From: Chloroflexota bacterium
GTDB taxonomy: Bacteria; Chloroflexota; Dehalococcoidia; Lucifugimonadales; Lucifugimonadaceae
DNA: 40,393 bases
NCBI GenBank assembly: GCA_002730555.1
Contig: PCAM01000009.1
Coordinates: 1 to 40,393, forward strand
Reading direction: 5' to 3'
The position numbers were made by a program, and so were the translations under genes. The notes beneath the pieces are model-generated. The model was not told the origin of the DNA. It was given only the letters and a program-made list of their open reading frames with translations, and did no database searches. Below are positions 8,180 to 16,902 of the stretch, one piece after another (the first letter of the stretch is position 1; the number at the start of each line of letters is the position of its first letter).

Positions 8180-9136
8180 TTATCCGCCGGAATTACCTTT
8201 ACCGGATGGCGCGTTCAGCGCCACCCCGGGGGCGCTCGCCGCGACCCGCTTTCGGCGCTGCGCCAGCCCGGCCCCGATCGCGACAAGGAACGCACCAGCC
8301 CAGAGAAGACTCGTGAGCGGCTCGTCCAGGATCAACCAGGCGAGAATGATCCCGAAGATCGGCTGGCTCAGGTTCAGGACGCCAACCTGGGATGGCAGGT
8401 AGCGCTGGAGAAGCCACAGGTTGGCGATATATCCAAAGCCCGCGATCACAGCGCCCTGGTAAAAGATCGAAAGCGCAAGCTCTTTGTTCATGAGCCACAG
8501 CTCGTCCTCGAAGATCAGTCCGGCCGGGATGAACAGCGCAGTGCCAAACGCCGCCTGCGTGAGAAGAAGTTTGTTGGGGTCTACCTGTCCGGCGAGTCGG
8601 GCGTTGAATATCAGTCGCGCTCCCAGCAGGAAGCCGGCGATGATCGATAGTATGTCGCCCAGCAGCACGTCCCCCGACGACTCCCCGCCAAGACCGTCCA
8701 GCGAGATAACCACCACGCCGATGTAGGCCACCACGATCCCCACGGCCCGGAACGGCGATAGCCGGTCGCCCGGAATGAAGAAGTGGGACAGGATCGCCAT
8801 CCAGATCGGAAAGGTAACGGACAGCACGGCACCGTGCCCGGCCGTCGTGTACTTGAGCCCCAGGTTCATGAACACGAGCTGGACCGAGAACAGCAGACCG
8901 AGAATCGTCAAAGTGCGTAACTCACTCCGGCGCACTCTCAGATCCGCCCGCGTGTACAGCGCCCACACAACGATCACCACTGCGCCGCTGACGAACCGGT
9001 ACCAGCCCAGTCGAAGTGGCGGCGCGTACTCCAATCCTGCCTTGATGGCGATGGAGTTGCCAGACCAGAGCGCCGATACAAATATGGCGAACGCACCGGC
9101 GCGCGGGGTGATGCTGCGGTGCTTATTGGGTGGCAT
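8180..9136 (-). CDS. EamA/DMT-family transporter (third of three)
   Basis: A 318-residue protein with ten predicted membrane helices arranged as two EamA repeats, the drug/metabolite transporter fold. SALWSGNSIAIKAG in the first helix and FIPGDRLSPFR between helices 4 and 5 are shared with the two neighbouring paralogues. An upstream GTG (9154) is open, but the ATG at 9136 is preferred because it gives the same N-terminal length (MPPNKHRSITPRAGAFAIF) as the adjacent copy. DMT proteins export or import amino acids, nucleosides or other metabolites; direction and substrate are unknown. It is the last gene of the likely operon that begins with the aminotransferase. Confidence 0.87.
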   Translation of the reverse strand: MPPNKHRSITPRAGAFAIFVSALWSGNSIAIKAGLEYAPPLRLGWYRFVSGAVVIVVWALYTRADLRVRRSELRTLTILGLLFSVQLVFMNLGLKYTTAGHGAVLSVTFPIWMAILSHFFIPGDRLSPFRAVGIVVAYIGVVVISLDGLGGESSGDVLLGDILSIIAGFLLGARLIFNARLAGQVDPNKLLLTQAAFGTALFIPAGLIFEDELWLMNKELALSIFYQGAVIAGFGYIANLWLLQRYLPSQVGVLNLSQPIFGIILAWLILDEPLTSLLWAGAFLVAIGAGLAQRRKRVAASAPGVALNAPSGKGNSGG

Positions 9137-9207
9137 GCGGGGGGAAGCTAGCACCGCATCCGGCGTCGGTCAACGCGCAACAGGAGCGCTGCCGGGACCG
9201 CAGGCGA

Positions 9208-10152
9208 TCAGTCGGTCGCCGAGCGCTCCGACGCCGGCCGCGAGTCTGTCATTTCCCGGGCGTGTTTCCTGCGCTGCGCCAGCCCGGCGCCGATCATCAC
9301 GAGTATCGCCCCGGCCCACAGGTTTGAGGTCGGGTTTTCGCCCAGGACGATCCACGCCAGGATAATCCCGCTGATGGGAGATATCAGCCCGAGCGCGGCC
9401 AGCCGAGACGGGAAGTAACGGGAGATCAACCACAGGCTTGCGATGAAACCGAATCCTGCGATGACGATGCCCTGGTAGGCCAGTGACGCCCATAACTCCC
9501 AGGCCCATGACCACGGCTCGGTCTCGAACATGGCGCTTATCGCCACGAAAAATATCGAGCCCATGATGAACTGCGTCAGCAAGATCTTGTTCGAGTCGAT
9601 TCCTTCGACAAGCCGGGCGGCAAAAATCTGTCGCGATGCGAGGAGGAACGCCGAGATAAGGGAAAGTGCGTCGCCCAGCAATATGTCCCTGTTCACGCCG
9701 GATCTCAGTCCGTCCAGGGAGATGACCACGATGCCGGTGTAGGCGACGAGGATGCCGAGAAATCGGGATTTTTCGAGCCGATCTCCGGAGATGAAGAAGT
9801 GCGAGAGCAGGGCGGTCCAGATGGCTGTCGTGACGTTGAGGGAAAGGGCGTGGCCAGCCGTTGTGTACTTGATCCCCAGGTTCATGAATATGATCTGCAC
9901 GGTGAACAACAGCCCGAGCAGGATCAACGGCCTCAACTCCGCCCGGTGGACCCGGAGGTCGGCCTTCGTGTAGATCGCCCACACCAGCGTGACAAGGCCG
10001 CCCGCGACGAACCGCATCCAGCCAATGCGCAGCGGTCCGGCATGATCAAGACCGGCTTTGATGGCGATCGAATTGCCGCTCCAGAGGATGCTGACAAGAA
10101 TTGCGAACGCGCCGGAGGCCGGGGACAGGGGCTTGCGTTGGGTGTCTGCCAT
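9208..10152 (-). CDS. EamA/DMT-family transporter (second of three)
   Basis: A 314-residue paralogue with ten predicted helices and two EamA repeats. It shares SILWSGNSIAIKAG, a FISGDRLEKSR loop and a basic C-terminal tail (QRRKHAREM). The ATG overlaps the stop of the upstream paralogue in a TAATG junction, so translation is coupled. A gap of about 70 bases separates it from the third copy. The three are clearly homologous yet well diverged, which suggests old duplications, perhaps with a heteromeric or multi-substrate transport role. Confidence 0.87.
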   Translation of the reverse strand: MADTQRKPLSPASGAFAILVSILWSGNSIAIKAGLDHAGPLRIGWMRFVAGGLVTLVWAIYTKADLRVHRAELRPLILLGLLFTVQIIFMNLGIKYTTAGHALSLNVTTAIWTALLSHFFISGDRLEKSRFLGILVAYTGIVVISLDGLRSGVNRDILLGDALSLISAFLLASRQIFAARLVEGIDSNKILLTQFIMGSIFFVAISAMFETEPWSWAWELWASLAYQGIVIAGFGFIASLWLISRYFPSRLAALGLISPISGIILAWIVLGENPTSNLWAGAILVMIGAGLAQRRKHAREMTDSRPASERSATD

Positions 10153-11174
10153 TACGCCTGCACGACACCGCCGGTGGAACTCTTCTCAGATGACGGCATG
10201 GGAGCGATCGACGAGGCGCGTTTCTGGGCGAGCAGCGCTCCCCCCATCACCAGAACGCCGCCGATCCACAGCAAACTGGTCGGGTCCTCATCCAGGATCA
10301 GCCATGCGAGCAGGATGCCAGTCACCGGCTGCGTGAGCGAGATGGCGCTTACACGGGACGGGAAAAAGTGCTTGTGCATGAGCATCATCGACAGGAAACC
10401 GAAACCTGCAATCACGACGCCCTGGTAGACGAGTGAGGCGGCCAGCTCCCACGTCCACAGCCAGGGATTGGGTTCAAAAATGGCGCTGATGATGACGAAA
10501 GCGACCGAACCGATGCCCGCCTGGAACAGCAGCATCTTGGCGGGATCGATACTCGCGAGAAGCCGGGCGCTGTAGACCAGCCGCGCGCCCAGCAGGAAGC
10601 CGGAAATGGCGGAAAGGATGTCGCCCAGGATCATGTTTTCGCCGCCGGGCGCACGCAGGCTGTCCGCGGACAAAACGATGATCCCCAGGTAGGCAATCAT
10701 GATTCCCGCAAGTCGAATCGGCTCCAGACGGTCTCCCGGGATGAAGTAGTGGGACAGGACGGCGACCCAGATCGAAGAAGTGACGATCAGGACGGTTGCG
10801 TGGCCCGCCGTCGAGTACTTGATGCCCAGGTTCATGAGCATGATCTGGACGGCCAGGAACACCGACAACGAGATCAACGGTCGCCATTCGCTCCGGCGAA
10901 TCCGTAGATCAGCGCCCGTGTACAGAGCCCAGATCAGGATCACGATCGATCCAACAACGAACCGCATCCAGCCGAGTCGCAGCGCAGGCGCGTAGTCCAG
11001 GCCGGCCTTGATAGCGATCGAGTTTCCGCTCCACAACGTGGAGACGAAGAAAACGAACACTCCGGCCTTCAGATCGAGCGGCCGGCGGCGCAGGTCTATC
11101 GTCGGCGGTGAGGGAGGTCCCGTCTGCCCCGGCGGCGATGCGGCATCGCGCTGGTCGGCGACGTTGGATGACAC
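10152..11174 (-). CDS. EamA/DMT-family transporter (first of three)
   Basis: A 340-residue paralogue with a longer, proline-rich cytoplasmic N-terminus (residues 1-35), then ten predicted helices in two EamA repeats (STLWSGNSIAIKAG, FIPGDRLEPIR) and a short Ser-rich tail. The GTG start at 11174 has no clear ribosome binding site and no in-frame ATG follows before the first helix. It begins 41 bases after the CoA-transferase beta gene and is part of the same minus-strand operon. The linkage implies transport of the substrate or product of the aminotransferase/CoA-transferase steps. Confidence 0.86.
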   Translation of the reverse strand: MSSNVADQRDAASPPGQTGPPSPPTIDLRRRPLDLKAGVFVFFVSTLWSGNSIAIKAGLDYAPALRLGWMRFVVGSIVILIWALYTGADLRIRRSEWRPLISLSVFLAVQIMLMNLGIKYSTAGHATVLIVTSSIWVAVLSHYFIPGDRLEPIRLAGIMIAYLGIIVLSADSLRAPGGENMILGDILSAISGFLLGARLVYSARLLASIDPAKMLLFQAGIGSVAFVIISAIFEPNPWLWTWELAASLVYQGVVIAGFGFLSMMLMHKHFFPSRVSAISLTQPVTGILLAWLILDEDPTSLLWIGGVLVMGGALLAQKRASSIAPMPSSEKSSTGGVVQA

Positions 11175-11215
11175 TGAAGGAGATTACTGCCGTGCGGGCC
11201 GCGGGTCAACGAGAA

Positions 11216-12031
11216 TCAATAGCGGCCCGGGATCAGATGATTTCCGCCGTCATCCAGGTGACGCACCAGCGTGAGCTCTTCCGCCGTCGGCGGGTCCATG
11301 TACGAAAGTTCCGAGGATACTTTCAGGTCCCACGGCACGATCGCCTGAACTTCTTCAAGCGCCACGCCCGGGAAGAGCTGCTCAAGGACCATTTCACAGG
11401 AGCCGGTGACCCCACCGTCCTCCGTGTCGAATCCGAAAACGCACATCGTCGTCGCGCACGTGTTCGGGCCCTGCGGGGCGAGTCCGGCTTCCCCACGTCC
11501 GCCAGGTCCATCAATGTAGCCGGCCGTCGTCCGGAAGTCTGCGCGCTCTTTGAAGCGGCGTTTTTCCAGCGGCATCGTGGAGATCACGCGCCCCACGGAA
11601 GCGCCGATATCGGCGTTGCCCCCGGTACCGGGAAGCCTCCGTATCGGGTCCTCAAACGTGCCTGCGAGCATCGTGTTCAGATTGCCGAACCGGTCGATCT
11701 GCGCGGCCTGCAGAACAGCCGACTGCGCCCAGCCCCCGTTCACGAACGCGCCCAGCGCATCCACCATGTCCCCGGACATCGCTGAGCCTTGGACCAGGCT
11801 GTGGTCCGCGATACCGAGCGGCGCCGGCAGATCCCGGCTTGTGGGAATCCAGTCCAGCGGGCCGGACTCCGTGCAGTACCACATATTCGGCGCGTGGTGA
11901 TACTTCGCAAGGGCCGCAGACAGGAGCGGCGGTCCCATACCAACGATGGTGGACTCGCCGTCCCGGACCTGGCGGGCGGTGGCGACGATCATCATTTCGG
12001 CGGGCGTGTATTCGGCTGGATTGGAAGTCAC
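11216..12031 (-). CDS. CoA-transferase beta subunit, glutaconate/3-oxoacid CoA-transferase family
   Basis: A 271-residue subunit of the family I CoA-transferase fold. TESGPLD (54-60) carries Glu55 at the place of the catalytic glutamate that forms the glutamyl-CoA thioester in true transferases. Its presence argues for transferase activity rather than the glutamate-free IpdAB ring-hydrolase variant. GGWAQSAVLQAAQIDRFGN and the GTGG loop are typical of GctB/IpdB-like proteins. It moves CoA from an acyl-CoA donor to a carboxylic acid, with the alpha subunit encoded 4 bases upstream. The start is GTG (12031). Confidence 0.85.
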   Translation of the reverse strand: MTSNPAEYTPAEMMIVATARQVRDGESTIVGMGPPLLSAALAKYHHAPNMWYCTESGPLDWIPTSRDLPAPLGIADHSLVQGSAMSGDMVDALGAFVNGGWAQSAVLQAAQIDRFGNLNTMLAGTFEDPIRRLPGTGGNADIGASVGRVISTMPLEKRRFKERADFRTTAGYIDGPGGRGEAGLAPQGPNTCATTMCVFGFDTEDGGVTGSCEMVLEQLFPGVALEEVQAIVPWDLKVSSELSYMDPPTAEELTLVRHLDDGGNHLIPGRY

Positions 12032-12035
12032 GTTC

Positions 12036-13037
12036 TTATCGCCACCCGTACTTCGCCGGTTGTTCCGGGACCATGAAATCCTTCACCCGCAATGCCTCAA
12101 GCATCTCATCGCCGAAACGTTCCCTGTACTGGGCGATATAGGCGGCGCGCTCTTCCGTGCCGTACACCCAGTCATCCAGGTACTTTCGCGCCGAGTTCCA
12201 GTCCGTCATGCTGGCCCCGGTCAGCTCTCCCCAGGCCCGGTCGGCCCGGTAATGTCCCAGCAGGCCGCCCGGGTGGGCGCCCCACGGATCGTGGATGACG
12301 GCGCTGACCTTGAATCCGGGGACGACCGTGAAATGCGGTTCGGTGGAAATGACCGAACGAGGGACGATTTCCTCTGCCGTCACGAGGACGTTTCTTGAAG
12401 ACCAGAGACCCCACTTCGTATCCGCCCGTGGGCCCCAGACCTGTACGTTGCCTTCTTCATCGGCCCGCTGGCAGTGGACGATAGCCACGTCGGGCTTCAA
12501 CGCCGGGTACAGCAGCGCTTTACGGCCATCGAAAGGCGAATCGATCACGGCGTACGGCGGCGCGATGCTGCCGTCTTCGCGCCGCCGATCCTCTTTCAGG
12601 CTGCGCGAGTGGTTCATCGTCTCTTCCAGGAGATAGTCGGTCCCCAGGAATGAATTGGCGCAGATGAACGGCATGCCAAGCCCGCCCGCCATCAGGCGAA
12701 GCGTGATGGTCATGTTCGTGTAATCGTTCCACTTGACGCGCCCGTCCCGCATCATCTCCTGGAACGGCTTGCTCCGGAGCGTGCCGCTCAGGTAACCGGT
12801 CTCGATCCTGTCCACACTGCCAGCGATAGACATCATCGTGACGTTCGGCGTCACCGAGCCGGCGACTGCCTTGAGGTGCTGTTTACCCTGTCGGATGATC
12901 TCGTCCGTCAGAGCGAACGAGATGATGTTGAAGCCGGAGTAGATGGTGTCGCCATCGTTCACGAAGCGATTGACCGCCTCGCGCGCGCTCATCAGTTTTG
13001 ACCGTCCGGACGGCCACGAGTTGATTGGCTCAGCCAT
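12036..13037 (-). CDS. CoA-transferase alpha subunit, glutaconate/3-oxoacid CoA-transferase family
   Basis: A 333-residue subunit A. The N-terminus has KLMSAREAVNRFVNDGDTIYSGF, the usual opening with the conserved 'DGDTI..GG' type turn, followed by the middle GGLGMPF segment and a C-terminal Rossmann-like half (VAIVHCQRADEEGNVQVWGP). It pairs with the beta subunit to form a hetero-oligomeric CoA-transferase. It begins 14 bases after the aminotransferase stop, so aminotransferase, subunit A and subunit B form a tight set. The logical sequence is amino acid to 2-oxo acid to acyl-CoA, but the 2-oxo acid would need reduction or dehydration first, and no such gene is in the operon. Confidence 0.85.
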   Translation of the reverse strand: MAEPINSWPSGRSKLMSAREAVNRFVNDGDTIYSGFNIISFALTDEIIRQGKQHLKAVAGSVTPNVTMMSIAGSVDRIETGYLSGTLRSKPFQEMMRDGRVKWNDYTNMTITLRLMAGGLGMPFICANSFLGTDYLLEETMNHSRSLKEDRRREDGSIAPPYAVIDSPFDGRKALLYPALKPDVAIVHCQRADEEGNVQVWGPRADTKWGLWSSRNVLVTAEEIVPRSVISTEPHFTVVPGFKVSAVIHDPWGAHPGGLLGHYRADRAWGELTGASMTDWNSARKYLDDWVYGTEERAAYIAQYRERFGDEMLEALRVKDFMVPEQPAKYGWR

Positions 13038-13051
13038 CGTTTAAGAGGCGC

Positions 13052-13981
13052 CTACGCTTCCAGCCGGCTCGTGTACTGGGACACCCAGTCAAAGTCGACG
13101 AAATCAACGTAGGCATCCATCAACGCCTTCGTGATCGGCCCCGGCGTGCTGCCGTCTGCGATAGGTTTGCCGTTCACGGTCCTGACGCCGCAGATGCAGA
13201 GGCTGGTGGAGGTCAGGAAAACCTCGTCGGCGACGTAAGCGTCAAACGGGTCGATGTCGTCCTCGATCACCGGGATGTCCAGACCGGCTGCGAGGTCCAT
13301 CACCGTTTCGCGGCTGATCCCGCCCAGCACAAACTGCGACCTCGGCGTGCGGATAACGCCGTCCTTCACGGTAAAGAAGTTGGAGCCGATCCCTTCGGCA
13401 AAGTTGCCCTGCATGTCCAGCAGGATCGCCCATGCGGCCGAGTTGTACGCCTTTGCTTCAAGGTCTCCCATGATCAGGTTCAGGTAGTTGTGCGACTTGG
13501 CACGGGGGCTGAGCGACTCCGGCGGGGTTCGGCGGACCGACGGCACGATCACGTCGATACCGTCCTTGAACAGCGGCGCACGCGCCTTCAGCGGAAGCGG
13601 CGTGCACTCGATAACCACCGTTGCGCCCTCGTGCTCCCACATGTCCCCACCTACGATATCCGTGCCGCGGCTGACGCGCTGGCCCACCCAGTAGTCCTCG
13701 GTTTCATCGATCAAGGGCAGGTTCGCTTCAAGTACCTCTATCGACCTGTCGATCATCTCTTTCTGGGTCATGCCGGGATCGAGCTGGAAGTACCTGAGGG
13801 TGTTTGCGAAACGGGCGATGTGCTCTTCAAGCTTGAAGATCTTGTGGCCGAAGGTGCGTGTCATGTCAAACGCGCCATCGCCGTACTTGAAGCTGCGGTC
13901 TCGGAATGAAACGAGCGCCTTGCTTTCGGGGACGATCTCGCCGTTGAAATAGGCGACGCGTTCCTTCGTGGTCGTGGTCAT
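13052..13981 (-). CDS. Class IV aminotransferase (branched-chain / D-amino-acid type, PLP-dependent)
   Basis: A 309-residue fold-type IV PLP enzyme. YFNGEIVPESKALVSFRDRSFKYGDGAFD is the standard opening. Lys162 in SPRAKSHNYLN is the PLP lysine, Glu196 in FAEGIGSNFF is the conserved cofactor-contacting glutamate, and TSTSLCICGVRTVNG near 255 is the phosphate/substrate loop. The family includes IlvE, D-amino-acid and (R)-amine transaminases and aminodeoxychorismate lyase; substrate and stereochemistry are not readable with confidence. The ATG at 13981 has a strong AAAGGGGG ribosome binding site. It is the first gene of a probable six-gene minus-strand operon. Confidence 0.87.
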   Translation of the reverse strand: MTTTTKERVAYFNGEIVPESKALVSFRDRSFKYGDGAFDMTRTFGHKIFKLEEHIARFANTLRYFQLDPGMTQKEMIDRSIEVLEANLPLIDETEDYWVGQRVSRGTDIVGGDMWEHEGATVVIECTPLPLKARAPLFKDGIDVIVPSVRRTPPESLSPRAKSHNYLNLIMGDLEAKAYNSAAWAILLDMQGNFAEGIGSNFFTVKDGVIRTPRSQFVLGGISRETVMDLAAGLDIPVIEDDIDPFDAYVADEVFLTSTSLCICGVRTVNGKPIADGSTPGPITKALMDAYVDFVDFDWVSQYTSRLEA

Positions 13982-14136
13982 CGGACCCCCTTTTTGCCGG
14001 TCTCAGGACTCCCGGATTTTCCGGAACTCACGAATACTTGGGATGCGGGTAACGCGCGCCATCCCGCGCGCTCCCGTATCAGCGGCGATCTTAGTGGGGT
14101 TGCGGCGCACGGGCAACTGACCCTCGGTTTCAGTAT

Positions 14137-14657
14137 CTAACGCTCGTGGAACAGATTGAGGCGATACCCGACGCCGCGCTCGTTGGCGATTGGATCGAAC
14201 CCGGGAGCGACGGTCCCAAATCCTGAGTGAATCCGCTGCACGTGAACCTTCAGGTAATCACTTTCACCCGCGTAGGTCGGTCCCCACACGCTCTTCAGCA
14301 GTTTTCGTGTGGAACTACTCGGGGGTAACCCTGGATAAACTGGGTGAGCAGTTTCGTAATGTAGTCGTCAGCACCAAGCTCCAGGCCTTCGACCTTATCC
14401 ACATGTCCGTCTCGTGCCGTCAGCATCACGATCGGAACTTCCGACGATTCGCGTATCGTCCGCATAACGTCGAAACCGGTCATGTCGGGAAGGCCGAGAT
14501 CGAGTACAACGATATCCGGTTCGGTCCGAATTGCGTGCTCGATGGCTGAGTTGCCATCGGCCGCCTCAATGATTTCAGACTCGGGCCAGCTAATGCTGAC
14601 CACCGCAGTTACCGCCTCAACGATGTCCAGGTCGTCGTCGATTACCAGAACCCTCAT
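14137..14657 (-). pseudogene. OmpR/PhoB-type response regulator with internal deletion and frameshift
   Basis: The ATG at 14657 has GGGAGG upstream and opens a receiver domain: acidic pair Asp8/Asp9, phospho-acceptor Asp53 (VVLDLGLPD), Thr80 and Lys102 (DDYITK). Directly after Lys102 the sequence jumps to the middle of a winged helix (LLTQFIQGYPRVVPHE), so the alpha5 linker and the first half of the DNA-binding domain are missing. The frame then hits TGA at about 14297. One base off, the winged helix resumes (LLKSVWGPTYAGESDYLKVH, then RGVGYRLNLF) to a TAG at 14137. So there are two lesions: an in-frame deletion of roughly 70 residues and a -1 shift in an A-run. No histidine kinase is nearby. 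Bases 13982-14136 hold nothing clear. Confidence 0.85.
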
Positions 14658-14779
14658 GATCCCTCCCGCGTTCAAGGATCACGATAATCCCCGGTAACCC
14701 CGGGGCGTACGAAGTAAAACCAACACGAACGGCAAATCTGTATCTGCTTCAGATGAGATATTCATCTATTTCGAGTGTT

Positions 14780-15511
14780 TTAACTGTGTTTGTCTAATCC
14801 CCAGGTCTGACATCCCCAGACCTGTGTGACCGCTCGTTCCAGCGCCTTCAGTCCCGGTCGATCCACCGGAACGTCCATAACAGGCAAGCACCGCCGCAAC
14901 CGCTCTATGAATCCGCAGCGCTTTGTGAATCCTTCAATGACGTGGCGGTCGCCGCCGATCGCCAGTCCGTCCAGTTCGCGCTCAAACGGGGCGATCCGAT
15001 CCGATGCCGTCTTGCACACACGTTCGTACAGACTGGCGATCCACACCTCGCGATTGCGCTCGAACCGGCGTTGTGACTGGCCGCCGGCACGATGCCGACC
15101 CTTCACGTAACGCGTCCCGGTCTTGCTGGCGACAAGCCTTTCGTCGTTCGCGACGCCAACCGCGTACGCCCCGAGTCTGAGCAGGATGAACGCAATCACG
15201 CGCCGTTCGGCGAGCGATGCCACGAAGGGACCAAAGTTCGGCCCGTCCGCAACCCGATCACCGTCTTCGATTCTGATTCCGAAGGGCGCGCCAAACGCGA
15301 TCTGTCCGGTCTGACCCTCGACAAGCATCAACCCGTTAGGGGATCGAAGCGCATTCGGCGGCAGCCACTCCCAGCCCGGGATCTCGCCGGGTTCCGGCGC
15401 GATGTACAAGGTTTTGTGTGCCGCGCCCGGGACCTCCAGATTCCGGAGGCAGTCGATCGTGCGTGAACGGGTGAGAAAGCGCTCTTGATACCCCCGGTTT
15501 GACATCGTCAT
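14780..15511 (-). CDS. VLRF1/Vms1-like peptidyl-tRNA hydrolase (ribosome rescue factor)
   Basis: A 243-residue protein that I recognise as the VLRF1 (Vms1-like release factor 1) type. The core LLRLGAYAVGVANDERLVASKTGTRYVKGRHRAGG is followed by GGQSQRRFERNRE (143-155), where the GGQ is the release-factor-like catalytic element. Yeast Vms1 and its bacterial relatives cleave the peptidyl-tRNA bond on stalled 60S/50S subunits in ribosome quality control. It starts 17 bases after the stop of enolase 3 and is probably co-transcribed, a functionally surprising pairing. The ATG at 15511 is used; a second ATG at 15505 is possible. Confidence 0.75.
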   Translation of the reverse strand: MTMSNRGYQERFLTRSRTIDCLRNLEVPGAAHKTLYIAPEPGEIPGWEWLPPNALRSPNGLMLVEGQTGQIAFGAPFGIRIEDGDRVADGPNFGPFVASLAERRVIAFILLRLGAYAVGVANDERLVASKTGTRYVKGRHRAGGQSQRRFERNREVWIASLYERVCKTASDRIAPFERELDGLAIGGDRHVIEGFTKRCGFIERLRRCLPVMDVPVDRPGLKALERAVTQVWGCQTWGLDKHS

Positions 15512-15528
15512 CGTTCACGCGCCGTCCG

Positions 15529-16701
15529 TTAAAGCGTCCAGCGCTGGCCGCGCGCTTCGACGGTCGGCCGGTCGAGTCGTGCGCCGAGGCCGGGACCTTC
15601 CGGGATGTATATGCGGCCGGACTCGATGCGCTCTGCAGGCTCCAGCACAGACGGCCGCCAATCGACCTCGCCCCACGCGTGCTCCAGCGGCCGCGTGCCC
15701 TCGAACGCCGCCGTGACGTGTGCGCTGGCGAGCTGTGATGCTGGACCCGATGGCGAGTGCATAGAGACGGACCCGGGCGCGATACCTTCCAGCACCCGAC
15801 CGATTTCCACCGCCTCGCCAGCGCCGCCGCAAAACTTGATATCCGGCATCACGACATCCATCACGCCGCCCTCGATGATCCGTCGGAAGAGCGCCACACC
15901 GTACCCGGACTCCGCTCCCGCCACGGCCATCGTTGCGTGCTCACGGATGCGTTTCATCACCTCCGGATGAGCGATGCCGTCCACCGCTTCTTCATACCAG
16001 CTCACATTGGATTCCCGCAGGATGATCTCGAGCGCTATTCCGGAATCCAGGTCGAAGCGGCTGTGGCAGTCGACGAACAGCGGGATATCCGGGCCAATGG
16101 CGTCCCGAACGGCGGCGATGCGGTCGATCCCTGAACGGGCAGCTTCCGGCAGACCGGGTTCCTCGAACGGGGATCGTACCTCGTCAAAAGGCGCGCATTT
16201 CACAACCCCATATCCGCGCCGGATCGCCTCATGCGCAGCCCTGCCGAACGCCTCCGGAGACCTGTCACGGGGGCCGTCGTCGTCGGGCAACATCGATCGA
16301 TTCAAGTTGCCGTACAGCATCACGGAGTCCATTGGCTGCCCGCCGAGGAACTCAGTGAGGCCCACTCCATCGCGCCGCGCCTGAGCATCTGAAATGGCCG
16401 TACGGAGAGCGCTCACGGCCGTGGCCTTTGCGCGGTCGGCTTCCAGATCCGCCCCCGTCAGTCCCAGCCGTGGCGTTACATCGGCCTCGTTCACCGGCGG
16501 CGACAACCTGAGTTGCTCTGCGTACTCGGCAGTCAGTTTCGCGATCTCGGTAGCGGCGCCTGAACCTGCAAGCTCCGCAAGGCCTGTGTGCCCGTCGCCG
16601 TCCGACACCTCAACGAACACCCACTTGTGCGGCCCGCGGACGTGGATGGAGGTGAACTCAACCTGTGCGATGTTGAACTGGTCTTTACTGACGGCACTCA
16701 A
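15529..16701 (-). CDS. Enolase-superfamily (mandelate racemase/MLE) enzyme, substrate unknown
   Basis: From a TTG at 16701 this gives 390 residues. It is a member of the MR/MLE group unrelated in detail to the two rhamnonate-type copies. The visible site is complete: Lys168 (VVKCAP), metal ligands Asp211 (FVDCH), Glu237 (WYEEA) and Glu264 (AGAES), with Asp287 (MPDIKFCGG) and His315 (MHSPSGP) as a catalytic dyad. It should enolise a carboxylate for racemisation or dehydration. The frame is open to a TTG at 16782, but AAGGAG about 12 bases before 16701 and the usual N-terminal strand (NIAQVEFTSIHV) nearby favour the shorter form. The VLRF1 gene follows. Confidence 0.83.
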   Translation of the reverse strand: MSAVSKDQFNIAQVEFTSIHVRGPHKWVFVEVSDGDGHTGLAELAGSGAATEIAKLTAEYAEQLRLSPPVNEADVTPRLGLTGADLEADRAKATAVSALRTAISDAQARRDGVGLTEFLGGQPMDSVMLYGNLNRSMLPDDDGPRDRSPEAFGRAAHEAIRRGYGVVKCAPFDEVRSPFEEPGLPEAARSGIDRIAAVRDAIGPDIPLFVDCHSRFDLDSGIALEIILRESNVSWYEEAVDGIAHPEVMKRIREHATMAVAGAESGYGVALFRRIIEGGVMDVVMPDIKFCGGAGEAVEIGRVLEGIAPGSVSMHSPSGPASQLASAHVTAAFEGTRPLEHAWGEVDWRPSVLEPAERIESGRIYIPEGPGLGARLDRPTVEARGQRWTL

Positions 16702-16902
16702 GGGCTGTCTATGCTCCTTCGCGACCCTCCAGGGCCTCTGATCCGGGGAATGTTCCCACAACGGACAGACGTGTGAGATCAATGAATTCGGAAGCGTGCT
16801 CAGCGAGCGAGTTTAGCAGTCGGTAACGCCTTCGATTACGTACTGCCGGGGGTGCATAATCCTGTTTAGCCTGACGACGGCAACGCAAATCAAGGAGAAA
16901 AA

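Noticed and set aside
13025..13909. 294-codon plus-strand frame opposite the aminotransferase
   Set aside because: Shadow frame; the minus-strand gene has a clear PLP lysine and a strong ribosome site.
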